A stretch of DNA of 64,000 nucleotides from Owenweeksia sp963758205 (GTDB lineage: Bacteria > Bacteroidota > Bacteroidia > Flavobacteriales > Schleiferiaceae): assembly GCA_963758205.1 (NCBI GenBank), contig CAVWUM010000001.1, positions 682,001 to 746,000 on the forward strand. The letters run 5' to 3'. Every line of letters begins with the position of its first letter. The first letter of the stretch is position 1. The notes beneath the pieces were generated by a model that saw only the letters and a list, made by a program, of their open reading frames with translations, was not told where the DNA came from and did no database searches. The position numbers and the translations under genes are program-made. Positions 1 to 8,909 of the stretch are shown here, one piece after another.

Positions 1-12
1 ATGTTTTTCGGA

Positions 13-651
13 TTACTTTTTATAATTCTTGCGTCTGCGGCCTTTGCCTTTATTCTGATGGTTGCGCTTGGGTGCGTTTTTCACCAGCTCCTGCTTGGCT
101 TTAAGGTTCATATCATCCAATACCAACTGTCCATCGGCCAAATCGTTCATCTCCCTTAAAATCACTGCATCATCCACAGTATCCTTATTCCAGATGAGGT
201 AAGTCTTCTTCATGTGGTTAGCGATGGCAATCTTAAGCTTTTCCTTTTCCTCACCGGCCGGCTGGGCCACGGCATAGTCAATCATCTTACGGATAACATT
301 GCCATAGTGCCTGTATTTGCGATTGTTTTTTGGATAGGGTACCAGCTCGGGTTTTTCCCTAAAGCTTTCTTCGGAAGGTTTTGGGTAGGGAGACTCTACG
401 TTGAGTTTAAATTCAGACATTATATAGAGGTGATCCCAAAGCTTATGCCTGAAATCAGGCACATCACGTACCTGTGGATTGAGATTACCAATAATTTCAA
501 TAAGATTTTGCGCTTGCTTGTTGCGCTCTTCGTCATTTTCAATACTTAGCAGGTGGTGAACCATCTTCTGCACATTGCGGCCATACTCAGGAATGATCAT
601 TCCCGGGAGGCTCGTATTGTATTCCATTTCAACTTTATTCACTTGTATCAT
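13..651 (-). CDS. DUF4290 domain-containing protein
   Basis: A 212-residue soluble protein of the DUF4290 family, which is restricted to Bacteroidota and has no established function. The N-terminal part (about residues 10-180) matches the family as I remember it, with the stretch MEYNTSLPGMIIPEYGRNVQ near the start. The last 20 residues are very basic (GKGRRRKNYKK), which suggests contact with nucleic acid or the ribosome. There is no signal peptide or membrane segment. It lies 88 bp downstream of the uvrD-like helicase on the same strand and may be cotranscribed with it. The start is the ATG at 649-651. Family assignment is fairly sure; function is unknown. Confidence 0.8.
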   Translation of the reverse strand: MIQVNKVEMEYNTSLPGMIIPEYGRNVQKMVHHLLSIENDEERNKQAQNLIEIIGNLNPQVRDVPDFRHKLWDHLYIMSEFKLNVESPYPKPSEESFREKPELVPYPKNNRKYRHYGNVIRKMIDYAVAQPAGEEKEKLKIAIANHMKKTYLIWNKDTVDDAVILREMNDLADGQLVLDDMNLKAKQELVKNAPKRNHQNKGKGRRRKNYKK

Positions 652-739
652 TTTAAGGAGTAGTTAGTATTCGAACCTTGTAGTATTCTCTGAAAGTGAT
701 TTTGCAGCTATCTAAATACTACCATCTAACTACTGTAGT

Positions 740-3076
740 CTAATTAACGACTTTTTCGAGTTTGGCAAATTTGAGTAATAATTTCTTTTCACCAACATTA
801 TCAAACTGTATAATAGCCTTTTTGTTGGGGCCGGCACCTTCCAGTTCCTTAATTGTACCCATGCCAAAGCGCTGGTGTTTTACCCTGTCACCAAGGCTCA
901 CATCGGTAAGTTCTTCAAAGTTTCCGCTGTGGTTACCTTCTGCTGAAGCCGGCATTCTACGCAGGTTTTTACGTATAGGCATGGTGCGCTGGGGTTCCCT
1001 TCGCGGGCTGTTGCTGCCGGATCTTTTAGTTTGAGATGAGGCACGTTGTTTCGGAGCATCGTCATCCATATCCCCATAAGGGCCGCTAAACGGGCTAAAT
1101 TCCGGAACACGGATATCCAGAAACTCCTCGTCAATTTCTTCTAAAAAGCGACTGGGCTCACAATCTATAAGTTTACCCCAGCGGTAGCGCATCTGGGTGT
1201 AGGTAAGTACAGCTTCTTTTTCGGCCCGGGTAAGGGCCACATAAAATAGTCGCCTTTCCTCTTCCAGATCAGCGCGGCTGCTCATGGCCATCATACTGGG
1301 GAAAAGGCTTTCTTCCATCCCTACAATAAACACCATGGGAAACTCCAAACCTTTGGCCAGGTGGATGGTCATAAGGCTTACCTTATTATTGTCATCATCC
1401 TTGTTATTATCGGCATCGGTAATTAGGGCTACATCTTCCATAAATCCCGCAAGGCTGGGGTTGCCATCTTCAATTTCCTTTTGCCCGTCCGAAAACTCCT
1501 TTACAGAGTTCATAAGCTCCTCAATGTTTTCCTTACGGCTGATCCCTTCAGGGGTTTTGTCTTCATTAAGCTCGCGCATAAGGCCACTGGTTTTGGCAAT
1601 ATGAGCGGCCACATCAAAGGCATCATTTTTATCAGCCAGTATTTTAAAGCTCTCTATTTTGGTAACAAAATCCTGAATTTTTGCAGTGGTAGGCCTGTTG
1701 ATGTTTACACTTTGTAATTGTAATGGATTGCTGCAAATCTCCCAAATACTTATCCCCTGGGCATTAGCTGCTACAGTAAGCCGCTCAATTGTTGTATCTC
1801 CAATTCCCCTTTTCGGGAAGTTGATTACGCGCCTGAAAGCCTCTTCATCATTTTGATTGATACACAACCTGAAGTAGGCCAGTAGGTCTTTTACTTCCTT
1901 ACGTTGATAGAAAGACAGTCCACCATAAATCCGGTAGGGGATATTCTTTCTGCGCAAAGCATCCTCCATAGCCCTTGATTGCGCATTGGTGCGGTATAGT
2001 ATGGCAAAGTCGCTGAAGGCTACATGATCCTTCATGTTTTTTTCAAAGATGGTACGTGCTACAAAGCTGCCTTCATCATTATCGCTTACGGTTTTATGGA
2101 TTACGATTTTTTCTCCGGGTACGTTGTCCGTCCACACATCTTTTTGAAGCTGCTCTTTATTTTTAGCAATAAGGCTATTGGCAGCGCCCACTATGGTTTT
2201 AGTAGAACGGTAATTCTGCTCCAGCTTAAACACCTTTACATCTTCGTAGTCGCGCTGGTAGTTTAATATGTTGCGGATGTTGGCCCCACGGAAAGCATAA
2301 ATAGACTGGGCATCATCACCCACCACACATATATTTCCAAATTTATTGGCCAGCGATTTTACAATAAGGTACTGGGCGTGGTTGGTATCCTGATACTCAT
2401 CCACCATTATATACCTGAAGCGATCCTGGTATTTGCCCAACACTTCCGGAAACTTCCTTAATAATATAAAGGTGTAAAACAGCAGGTCGTCAAAATCCAT
2501 GGCGCCAGAGCGGAAACACCTCTCCGCGTAAGCGCGATAGATGTCCCCCATCTGCGGCATGCGTGCTGCCGAGTCCTGCTCCTGCAGATCAGGACTGCGT
2601 AAATATTCCTTTGGCGTAATCAGGGCATTCTTCAAAGCCGAGATTCTTCTCGCAACACTTTTGGGTTTGTAGATTTCCTTATCCAGGCTCTGCTCCTTAA
2701 TAACGTTGGCCAAAACCTTACGGCTGTCTTCCGCATCATAAATAGTAAAGTTGTTTGGGAAGCCAAGCCGGTCAGCTTCTATCCTCAATATTTTGGCAAA
2801 TACCGAGTGGAAGGTTCCCATCCAAAGATTTTTCGCTTCTGAAGGGCCTACTATTTTACCAATACGTTCCTTCATTTCGCGGGCGGCCTTATTGGTAAAT
2901 GTGAGTGAAAGTATGTTGAAGGGATCCACGCCCTTTTCGGCCATCAGGTAGGCTATCCTATAGGTAAGTACCCGGGTTTTCCCTGAACCTGCACCGGCTA
3001 TAATCATTACCGGGCCTTCAGTTGCTTTTACGGCTTCCTGCTGGGCCGGGTTGAGTTGTTTCAGATAATCATTCAT
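740..3076 (-). CDS. uvrD: UvrD/PcrA-type superfamily 1 DNA helicase
   Basis: ATP-dependent 3'-5' DNA helicase for repair and replication-fork maintenance. At 778 residues it has the usual family length. Visible motifs in order: Walker A GAGSGKT (residues 28-34), TNKAAREMKERI (motif Ia, about 61-72), DEYQD (motif II, 226-230), VVGDDAQSIYAFRGA (motif III, 251-265), QNYRST (motif IV, 287-292), TIHLAKGLEFP (motif V, about 570) and VALTRA (motif VI). The C-terminal 55 residues (GDRVKHQRFGMGTIKELEG) form the Tudor-like RNA-polymerase-binding tail known from PcrA, so pcrA is an equally good name. The promoter and start codon lie within an 83-bp sequence that recurs twice to the right. The divergent neighbour is an ORF6N gene. 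Confidence 0.95.
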   Translation of the reverse strand: MNDYLKQLNPAQQEAVKATEGPVMIIAGAGSGKTRVLTYRIAYLMAEKGVDPFNILSLTFTNKAAREMKERIGKIVGPSEAKNLWMGTFHSVFAKILRIEADRLGFPNNFTIYDAEDSRKVLANVIKEQSLDKEIYKPKSVARRISALKNALITPKEYLRSPDLQEQDSAARMPQMGDIYRAYAERCFRSGAMDFDDLLFYTFILLRKFPEVLGKYQDRFRYIMVDEYQDTNHAQYLIVKSLANKFGNICVVGDDAQSIYAFRGANIRNILNYQRDYEDVKVFKLEQNYRSTKTIVGAANSLIAKNKEQLQKDVWTDNVPGEKIVIHKTVSDNDEGSFVARTIFEKNMKDHVAFSDFAILYRTNAQSRAMEDALRRKNIPYRIYGGLSFYQRKEVKDLLAYFRLCINQNDEEAFRRVINFPKRGIGDTTIERLTVAANAQGISIWEICSNPLQLQSVNINRPTTAKIQDFVTKIESFKILADKNDAFDVAAHIAKTSGLMRELNEDKTPEGISRKENIEELMNSVKEFSDGQKEIEDGNPSLAGFMEDVALITDADNNKDDDNNKVSLMTIHLAKGLEFPMVFIVGMEESLFPSMMAMSSRADLEEERRLFYVALTRAEKEAVLTYTQMRYRWGKLIDCEPSRFLEEIDEEFLDIRVPEFSPFSGPYGDMDDDAPKQRASSQTKRSGSNSPRREPQRTMPIRKNLRRMPASAEGNHSGNFEELTDVSLGDRVKHQRFGMGTIKELEGAGPNKKAIIQFDNVGEKKLLLKFAKLEKVVN

Positions 3077-3130
3077 GCATTTTCTCTACAGAGGGGCAAA
3101 GTACTTATATATATAGGTATGGGGCAAATG
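3048..3130. repeat. uvrD promoter/start direct repeat, copy 1
   Basis: This is the native copy. It covers the first nine codons of uvrD (minus strand, start at 3074-3076) and the region upstream. Read on the minus strand it contains TTTG, an AT-rich spacer and TACTTTG, a plausible Bacteroidota promoter. It matches 3922-4004 at 81 of 83 positions, and its last 64 bases (3067-3130) match 5468-5531 exactly. To the right of 3130 it diverges from the other two copies. Confidence 0.9.
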
Positions 3131-3192
3131 AAAGTGAAATCCTAAATAGTATTAAATTCATCCCTGAATAACTTGTATTTAGGAAATTCGCT

Positions 3193-3714
3193 ATGAGAAA
3201 GCAACTGACTGTACCTGATGAGGTGATACTGGCTAAGATTTACGAAATCCGTGGTCAGAAAGTAATGATGGACCGGGACTTAGCCGAGCTATATGGTGTA
3301 GAAACAAGGGTCTTAAAGCAGGCGGTGCGGAGAAATTCTACACGTTTTCCTGAAGACTTTATGTTTGAGATGGACAAAAAGGAACTGGAAAATTGGAGAT
3401 CACAAATTGTGATGTCCAATTCGGACAAGATGGGGCTGAGGTATAGCCCGTTTTGCTTTACCGAGCAAGGGGTTACTATGCTGTCATGTGTGCTTAACAG
3501 TGAGCAGGCCATAGCAGTAAATATCAGGGTTATCAGAACATTTGCAAAAATGCGCGAAATGATGCTTAACCATAAAGATTTGCTTTTGGAAATGGAAGCC
3601 ATTCGGAAAAAGGTAAGCGGACAGGACGAAAAGATAGAGCTCATTTTCGATTATCTTAAACAATTTATCAAAGAACAGGAAAAACCACGAAACCGATTGG
3701 GGTATAAAAAGTAG
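3193..3714 (+). CDS. ORF6N domain-containing DNA-binding protein
   Basis: A 173-residue protein with an ORF6N domain over about residues 8-95 (VMMDRDLAELYGVETRVLKQ, then RRNSTRFPEDFMFEM). ORF6N is a DNA-binding domain common in phage antirepressor-like proteins and chromosomal islands of Bacteroidota. The C-terminal 60 residues look like an alpha-helical or coiled-coil tail (LLLEMEAIRKKVSGQDEKIE). It stands alone, with no other phage gene near, between two copies of the uvrD promoter repeat. That placement suggests it arrived as a single-gene insertion. Its DNA target is unknown. The start ATG at 3193 follows a 62-bp leader after repeat copy 1. Confidence 0.85.
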   Translation: MRKQLTVPDEVILAKIYEIRGQKVMMDRDLAELYGVETRVLKQAVRRNSTRFPEDFMFEMDKKELENWRSQIVMSNSDKMGLRYSPFCFTEQGVTMLSCVLNSEQAIAVNIRVIRTFAKMREMMLNHKDLLLEMEAIRKKVSGQDEKIELIFDYLKQFIKEQEKPRNRLGYKK

Positions 3715-4341
3715 AACTGCTTTTTTTTAAAATATTCTTCGAGTTCCATAGCCTCCTCCGCAGTAAAGCTTTTCGAAAGGTATTTCCTCATCATCTTTCT
3801 CCAGAATTAAGATAGCTTTTCAACTCCACAGGGCAATCTGCCTTATCACCCTTTATTTCCAATACTACTTTTATATAATTCTTTTTTATGGCCAAGAGCG
3901 GTTTGGGAATTTAAGTTAAGGGGGTCGAGTTGTTTCAGATAATCATTCATGCATTTTCTCTACGGAGGGGCAAAGTACTTATATATATAGGTATGGGGCA
4001 AATGGAGTTGTGGAGAATGTAATGATATAGAGGTTGGATTGCTAAAATGTCAAATTTTTTTTCTAAAGCCTGATGTGGTGTAAGATGGTATTTTTTGTAA
4101 GAAAAAAACGTACGTAAAATTTTGCGGATTCGTTTTTTTTTTTTTGATTTACAGGGCAATTAATTAATCAGGTCTGAAAGTATTAAGTGCCGCGGTAGCC
4201 GAAAAGCGCATGAGTAGGTAAACTATTGTTTAGCTTCACAAACTGATACTGGAAACCATTTTATTTATGAAACCAAAAAAATTTTACTTGCAACTTATAG
4301 CTGATGGAACGGTTAAAGAATACTTGTAATACAATGATGTC
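3715..4341. other. Accessory intergenic region with repeat copy 2 and gene remnants
   Basis: This 627-bp stretch has no complete gene. Positions about 3783-3913 on the minus strand encode a protein-like run without a proper start (VVLEIKGDKADCPVELKSY) that ends in stop codons. After a frame change, 3727-3790 could continue it, so it looks like a decayed gene fragment. Copy 2 of the uvrD promoter repeat occupies 3922-4021. Its ATG opens a 34-codon reading frame that keeps the first eight uvrD residues (MNDYLKQL) and then departs. Positions 4267-4329 hold a 20-codon plus-strand frame (KKFYLQLIADGTVKEYL) just before the next gene; it may be a leader peptide or another remnant. Poly-T tracts lie near 4050 and 4130. 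Confidence 0.4.
3922..4021. repeat. uvrD promoter/start direct repeat, copy 2
   Basis: Same orientation as copy 1. Positions 3922-4004 match copy 1 with two mismatches (at 3926 and 3964). Positions 3941-4021 match copy 3 with a single mismatch. The 17 bases 4005-4021 are shared with copy 3 but not with copy 1. The copied promoter would fire leftwards into the gene remnant and antisense to the 3' end of the ORF6N gene. Confidence 0.9.
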
Positions 4342-5355
4342 ATGAGGAAGTATTTCACAATAATAATAATAACCGGTTTAGCCAGCACCCTCCCGGTGCT
4401 GTCCCAAACCGTTCCGTCCTCCTGCAATGCCCCAGATAGCATTAAGCGGATGTACCAAGATGATGCTGATAGGATGGCCTTGCGTTACATAATGGATAAA
4501 GGCACCACCTGGAAAGACAGTGCCACCATAGAGCCTGCCCGCAGCCAGCAATATATGGATGCGCTTATGGCGGTTTACAATGCCACGGCACTACCGGCCA
4601 GGGATACGGTGGTGGAAATGGGAAAGGTGCATACTCAGGTCACAGAATTTGCATTAAATGAAATGAATGTGCATGCAGACTCAAACCTTACCTGGATGAA
4701 GGCATTTAGGGATCACAAATTAATAACTGGCGACTCCACGGTGGATTTTTTTTTGAAAGATTTCACTCTTGACAGCAGCTGGGCCTATTTTGGCATTAGT
4801 TCAATTAATGGTATTGCGAGTCTGGATTTTAGGCAAAGCCATAACCTCTTTGCTTTAGGAAATACACTTGAAACATTGCCTGGGGTGGATGCGGCCTCAC
4901 CCCAAATTTATATTTCGAGCGATGACGGTGGGGATATCCGGGATTCCATCTATCCCGAATTCATAGAACTGACTTACCGCTATGGGTGGATTGACTGCAT
5001 AATTGATTGCTGGTACGAGCGGTTTTGGGTATTCAGGGTGCACCCTGATTGCAGCGTAGAGTATGTAAGAAGTTATGGAGATAAAATGCCCACAAACTAT
5101 TTTAGCATTACAGAACACGGGCAGAAAGTAGTCTCGGTTTACCCCAACCCTTTCATTAACCGGATTCATATCGAAAACCTGGATAGAGGTAACTATACGT
5201 ACGAAATGTATAATGCTGTTGGTAAAAAGGTTCAAAGTGGTAAAGTTGATGAAAATGGAGAAATAAGCACCTCACCTAATCTTCCATATGGACATTATTA
5301 CCTCACGCTCCATACTGAATCAGGGCAGCCTTTAAGCATCCACTTGGCGAAATGA
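4342..5355 (+). CDS. T9SS type A sorting domain-containing secreted protein
   Basis: A 337-residue secreted protein of unknown function. Residues 1-21 form a signal peptide ending at LPVLSQ. The last 70 residues are a type A T9SS C-terminal domain (VVSVYPNPFINRIHIENL, then LPYGHYYLTLHTESG), which sends the protein through the outer membrane by the type IX system. The middle (residues 25-260) matches no domain I recognise. It has several Cys and Trp residues near residues 215-245, consistent with an extracellular fold. The gene lies between copies 2 and 3 of the uvrD promoter repeat and is followed by a terminator-like hairpin, so it is probably transcribed alone. Confidence 0.85.
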   Translation: MRKYFTIIIITGLASTLPVLSQTVPSSCNAPDSIKRMYQDDADRMALRYIMDKGTTWKDSATIEPARSQQYMDALMAVYNATALPARDTVVEMGKVHTQVTEFALNEMNVHADSNLTWMKAFRDHKLITGDSTVDFFLKDFTLDSSWAYFGISSINGIASLDFRQSHNLFALGNTLETLPGVDAASPQIYISSDDGGDIRDSIYPEFIELTYRYGWIDCIIDCWYERFWVFRVHPDCSVEYVRSYGDKMPTNYFSITEHGQKVVSVYPNPFINRIHIENLDRGNYTYEMYNAVGKKVQSGKVDENGEISTSPNLPYGHYYLTLHTESGQPLSIHLAK

Positions 5356-5393
5356 TCATTACTGAATAGCAACAAAGGTTTTTGAAACTATAG

Positions 5394-5426
5394 GCCCTGT
5401 CAAGTTAAAATATGGCAGGGCTTTTT
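5394..5426 (+). terminator. Rho-independent terminator after the T9SS gene
   Basis: GCCCTG (5394-5399) pairs with CAGGGC (5416-5421) across a 16-base loop and is followed by five T. It lies 38 bp past the stop codon at 5355. The long loop makes it a moderate candidate. Confidence 0.5.
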
Positions 5427-5467
5427 CTATATGTGTCTTCATTCCTGTAGATGTTGAGTTCTTTCAA

Positions 5468-5548
5468 AATCATTCATGCATTTTCTCTACAGAGGGGCAA
5501 AGTACTTATATATATAGGTATGGGGCAAATGGAGTTGTGGAGAATGTA
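5468..5548. repeat. uvrD promoter/start direct repeat, copy 3
   Basis: Positions 5468-5531 are identical to 3067-3130, and 5468-5548 match copy 2 with one mismatch. Upstream, the similarity to the uvrD coding part continues weakly (TTGAGTTCTTTCA at 5454) with a 2-bp deletion. The copy therefore keeps the promoter and ATG but only a few uvrD codons. The sequence to its right leads towards rpsL and is probably the original flank of uvrD. Confidence 0.9.
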
Positions 5549-5801
5549 TTAACAGACTTGCGGATTTTATCTCAGGCAAATTTTGCTAAAGCGTATTTTA
5601 TTTTTTTGGAATGTGTTTCGCAACTCTGCACTCTTATAATTTAAATAATTGGAGTTTACAAGAGGTAAAAAAAGGAGGACACCATTCATAAGATGCTTTT
5701 TGTTTGACCCTTACATCACTTTATTCTGGTTACATAGCGGCCTGTAAACCACTCCATAGCGCAGCTGAATAAAAAAACTCAAAACATTTTTTTGCAACCT
5801 A
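5549..5801. other. Intergenic stretch upstream of the ribosomal operon
   Basis: About 250 bp between repeat copy 3 and the rpsL promoter. It is AT-rich with several A and T runs. I see no gene, tRNA or convincing repeat in it. Confidence 0.5.
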
Positions 5802-5831
5802 TTGCCACATTGCGGAAAGGTTTTACATTTG
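5802..5831 (+). promoter_or_regulatory. Promoter of the rpsL-rplQ ribosomal superoperon
   Basis: The sequence shows TTG at 5802-5804, a 19-base spacer, and TACATTTG at 5824-5831. This fits exactly the Bacteroidota consensus TTG-N19-TAnnTTTG recognised by the primary sigma factor of this phylum. Transcription should start near 5837, leaving a leader of about 50 bases. That leader can fold two small hairpins: CCCTA/TAGGG (5837-5850) and CTGTT/AACAG (5854-5870). No other promoter of comparable quality was noticed before rplQ. Confidence 0.8.
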
Positions 5832-5887
5832 CAGTCCCCTAAAAATAGGGTACCTGTTGATTTTTAACAGCTTATATATAAAGGTAT

Positions 5888-6268
5888 ATGCCAACGATAC
5901 AGCAATTAGTACGAAAAGGACGCGAAACACTCACTAAGAAGAGTAAGTCAGCGGCCCTTCAATCTTCACCACAGCGCAGGGGTGTATGTACACGTGTGTA
6001 CACTACTACTCCAAAGAAACCAAACTCTGCAATGCGTAAAGTTGCTAGGGTAAGGTTAACTAACGGAAATGAGGTAAACGCATACATCCCGGGAGAGGGT
6101 CATAACCTACAGGAGCACAGCATCGTATTGGTGCGTGGCGGTAGGGTTAAGGATTTACCTGGTGTGCGTTACCACATCGTTCGTGGAGCGCTTGATACTG
6201 CCGGTGTTACCGGTCGTACTCAGCGTAGAAGTAAGTACGGTGCTAAGAGACCAAAGGATAAGAAATAA
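5888..6268 (+). CDS. rpsL: 30S ribosomal protein S12
   Basis: A 126-residue protein of the decoding centre of the small subunit. It has the conserved segment TTPKKPNSAMRKVARVRL at about residues 40-57, whose lysines are the classical streptomycin-resistance positions and are wild type here. It also has the loop LVRGGRVKDLPGVRYHIVRG, which includes the Asp that is methylthiolated in many bacteria. The basic C-terminus ends in GAKRPKDKK. It is the first gene of the operon; rpsG follows after 18 bp. Confidence 0.98.
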   Translation: MPTIQQLVRKGRETLTKKSKSAALQSSPQRRGVCTRVYTTTPKKPNSAMRKVARVRLTNGNEVNAYIPGEGHNLQEHSIVLVRGGRVKDLPGVRYHIVRGALDTAGVTGRTQRRSKYGAKRPKDKK

Positions 6269-6286
6269 TTCTCTATTTAGAATAAG

Positions 6287-6763
6287 ATGAGAAAGACCAG
6301 AGCTAAGAAAAGACCATTGTTGCCGGATCCTCAGTATAATGATCAGTTGGTAACGCGCTTCGTGAACATGATGATGCTGGATGGCAAAAAGAGTACTGCA
6401 TACCGCATTTTTTACGATGCTATTAATGCCGTATCGGAAAAAACTCAGGAAGGAAACGGATTGGAGTTGTGGAAGGAAGCCCTTAATAACGTTATGCCAC
6501 ACGTAGAAGTACGTAGCCGCAGGGTTGGTGGTGCTACTTTTCAAATCCCAATGCAAATCCGTCCGGATCGTAAAGTATCTATCGCCATGAAGTGGTTGAT
6601 AAGCTACTCACGCAAGCGCAATGAAAAATCAATGGCTGGTAAATTAGCTGCCGAAATACTTGCTGCTTCTAAAGAGGAAGGTGCTGCTGTAAAGAAAAGA
6701 ATGGACACTCATAAGATGGCTGAAGCGAATAAGGCTTTCGCTCATTTTGGAAGGTTTAAATAA
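6287..6763 (+). CDS. rpsG: 30S ribosomal protein S7
   Basis: A 158-residue primary assembly protein of the 30S head that contacts the 3' domain of 16S rRNA. The family signature DPQYNDQLVTRFVNMMMLDG is near the start, and EVRSRRVGGATFQIPMQI lies in the middle. In E. coli, S7 represses its own operon by binding the rpsL-rpsG spacer; here that spacer is only 18 bp, so the same mechanism is unlikely. fusA follows after 25 bp. Confidence 0.98.
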   Translation: MRKTRAKKRPLLPDPQYNDQLVTRFVNMMMLDGKKSTAYRIFYDAINAVSEKTQEGNGLELWKEALNNVMPHVEVRSRRVGGATFQIPMQIRPDRKVSIAMKWLISYSRKRNEKSMAGKLAAEILAASKEEGAAVKKRMDTHKMAEANKAFAHFGRFK

Positions 6764-6788
6764 TAAAAGACAAGACCCACACTGAGTC

Positions 6789-8895
6789 ATGGCAAAAAGA
6801 GATCTTAAATACACAAGGAACATTGGAATTGCTGCGCATATTGATGCCGGTAAAACCACTACCACTGAGCGTATACTTTATTACGGTGGAGTAAGTCACA
6901 AAATTGGTGAGGTGCATGATGGTGCCGCTACCATGGACTGGATGGAGCAGGAGCAGGAGAGAGGTATTACTATTACTTCCGCTGCCACTACTCTTAAATG
7001 GCCTTACCGTGGTACAGAGTATCACGTAAACATTATTGACACTCCGGGACACGTTGATTTTACTGTTGAGGTAAACCGTTCACTTCGTGTATTAGATGGT
7101 TTGGTGTTTCTTTTTAGTGCTGTTGATGGTGTTGAGCCACAATCAGAAACTAACTGGAGACTGGCCAACAACTATAATGTCCCCCGTATTGGTTTCGTAA
7201 ATAAAATGGACCGTCAGGGATCTGATTTCCTGAAAGTTTGTGGTCAGGTGAAGGAAATGTTGGGAAGCCACGCTTTGCCTCTTCAAATTCCTATCGGAAA
7301 CGAAGCTGATTTTAAAGGTGTGGTTGACTTGATCAACTTCCGTGGTATTACTTGGAATGAAGAAGATCAGGGTATGACCTTTAATGAAATCGACATTCCG
7401 GCTGATGTGTTGGATGAGGCCACTGAGTATCGTGAAAAGTTATTGGAAGCAGTAGCTGAATTTAACGATACCCTGATGGAAAAATATTTTGAAGATCCCG
7501 AATCACTTACCGAAAGAGAGATACTTGACGCTTTGCGCGAGGCTACCATCTTCTGGTAAAGTAGTTCCCATGATGTGTGGTTCGGCCTTTAAAAATAAAG
7601 GCGTGCAGGCCATGCTTGATATGGTGATGGAAATTCTTCCTTCTCCCAAGGATGTGGATGCTATTATCGGGACCAATCCTGATACTCAGGAAGAGGAAAA
7701 GAGAAGGCCAACATTCGAAGACCCATTTGCTGGACTTGCCTTTAAGATTGCTACCGACCCATTCGTAGGTCGCCTTTGCTTTACCCGCGCCTATTCAGGT
7801 ACTCTTGAGTCTGGTTCATATGTGTTGAATACCAGAACCGGTAAAAAAGAAAGAATTTCAAGAATCTTCCAGATGCATGCTAATAAGCAAAACCAGATTG
7901 ACACCTTAGGTGCTGGTGATATTGGTGCATTGGTTGGTTTTAAAGATATTAAGACAGGTGATACTCTTTGTAATGAGAAGTACCCTATCGTATTAGAGTC
8001 TATGGATTTCCCTGAGCCTGTAATCGGTTTGGCGGTAGAGCCTAAAACTCAGGCTGATGTGGATAAGCTGGGTATGGCTTTGTCCAAACTGGCTGAAGAG
8101 GATCCAACCTTTACTGTAAAAACGGATGAGGATTCAGGTCAGACTATCATTAGTGGTATGGGTGAGCTTCACCTTGACATTATTGTTGACCGCTTAAGAA
8201 GAGAATTTAAAGTAGAGGTTAACCAGGGTGCTCCTCAGGTTTCTTACAAAGAAGCTATCAGTGGTACTGTTGATCACCGTGAGGTGTACAAAAAGCAGTC
8301 AGGTGGTCGTGGTAAGTTCGCGGATATCGTAGTTACCATTGAGCCGGGAGATCCTGAAAAACCAGGTTTGATTTTTAATAATGAAGTAAAAGGTGGTAAC
8401 GTACCTAAGGAATTTATTCCTTCTGTACAGAAAGGGTTTGAAACGGCCATGAGAAATGGTGTTTTAGCCGGTTACCCTGTAGATAGTCTTCAGGTTACTT
8501 TGAAAGACGGATCTTTCCATGCGGTGGATTCTGATGCCCTTTCATTTGAGCTTGCTGCTAAAATGGCTTACAGAGAGGCTTTGCCAAAGGCAAACCCTGT
8601 ATTGCTGGAACCTATTATGAAAGTAGAGGTACTTACCCCTGAAGAAAACATGGGTGATATTGTAGGTGACCTTAACAGACGTAGAGGTGTAATGGAAGGT
8701 ATGGGTGACCGTGCCGGATCTAAGGTTATAAAAGCCAAGGTTCCACTATCTGAAATGTTTGGATATGTTACAGCTTTGAGAACTATGTCCTCTGGCCGTG
8801 CTACCTCTACCATGGAATTCTCACACTTTGCAGAAGCGCCTAAGAACGTTGCTGATGAGGTGATTGCTAAAGTAAAAGGAAAACAACCTGCATAA
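6789..8895 (+). CDS. fusA: Elongation factor G, reading frame broken by +1 nucleotide
   Basis: EF-G is the GTPase that moves tRNA and mRNA through the ribosome. The reading frame splits. Residues 1-256 read from 6789 and stop at TAA 7557-7559; the rest reads one frame over to 8895. Removing one T near 7551 turns ATC TTC TGG TAA into ATC TCT GGT AAA and restores REATISGKVVPMMCGSAF, giving a 701-residue protein of normal length. Motifs: AHIDAGKT (G1, residues 16-23), DTPGH (G3, 84-88), NKMD (G4), then domains II-V with ISGMGELHLDII and EFSHFAEAP. EF-G is essential, so the break is a sequence error, a programmed shift, or is covered by a second copy elsewhere. The same 8-mer sits at the rpsE break. 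Confidence 0.9.
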
Positions 8896-8909
8896 GACAA
8901 TAAGTTAAG

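Noticed and set aside
3947..4159. Small minus-strand gene of 70 codons
   Set aside because: It overlaps repeat copy 2 out of frame with uvrD and has a random, Lys-rich sequence.
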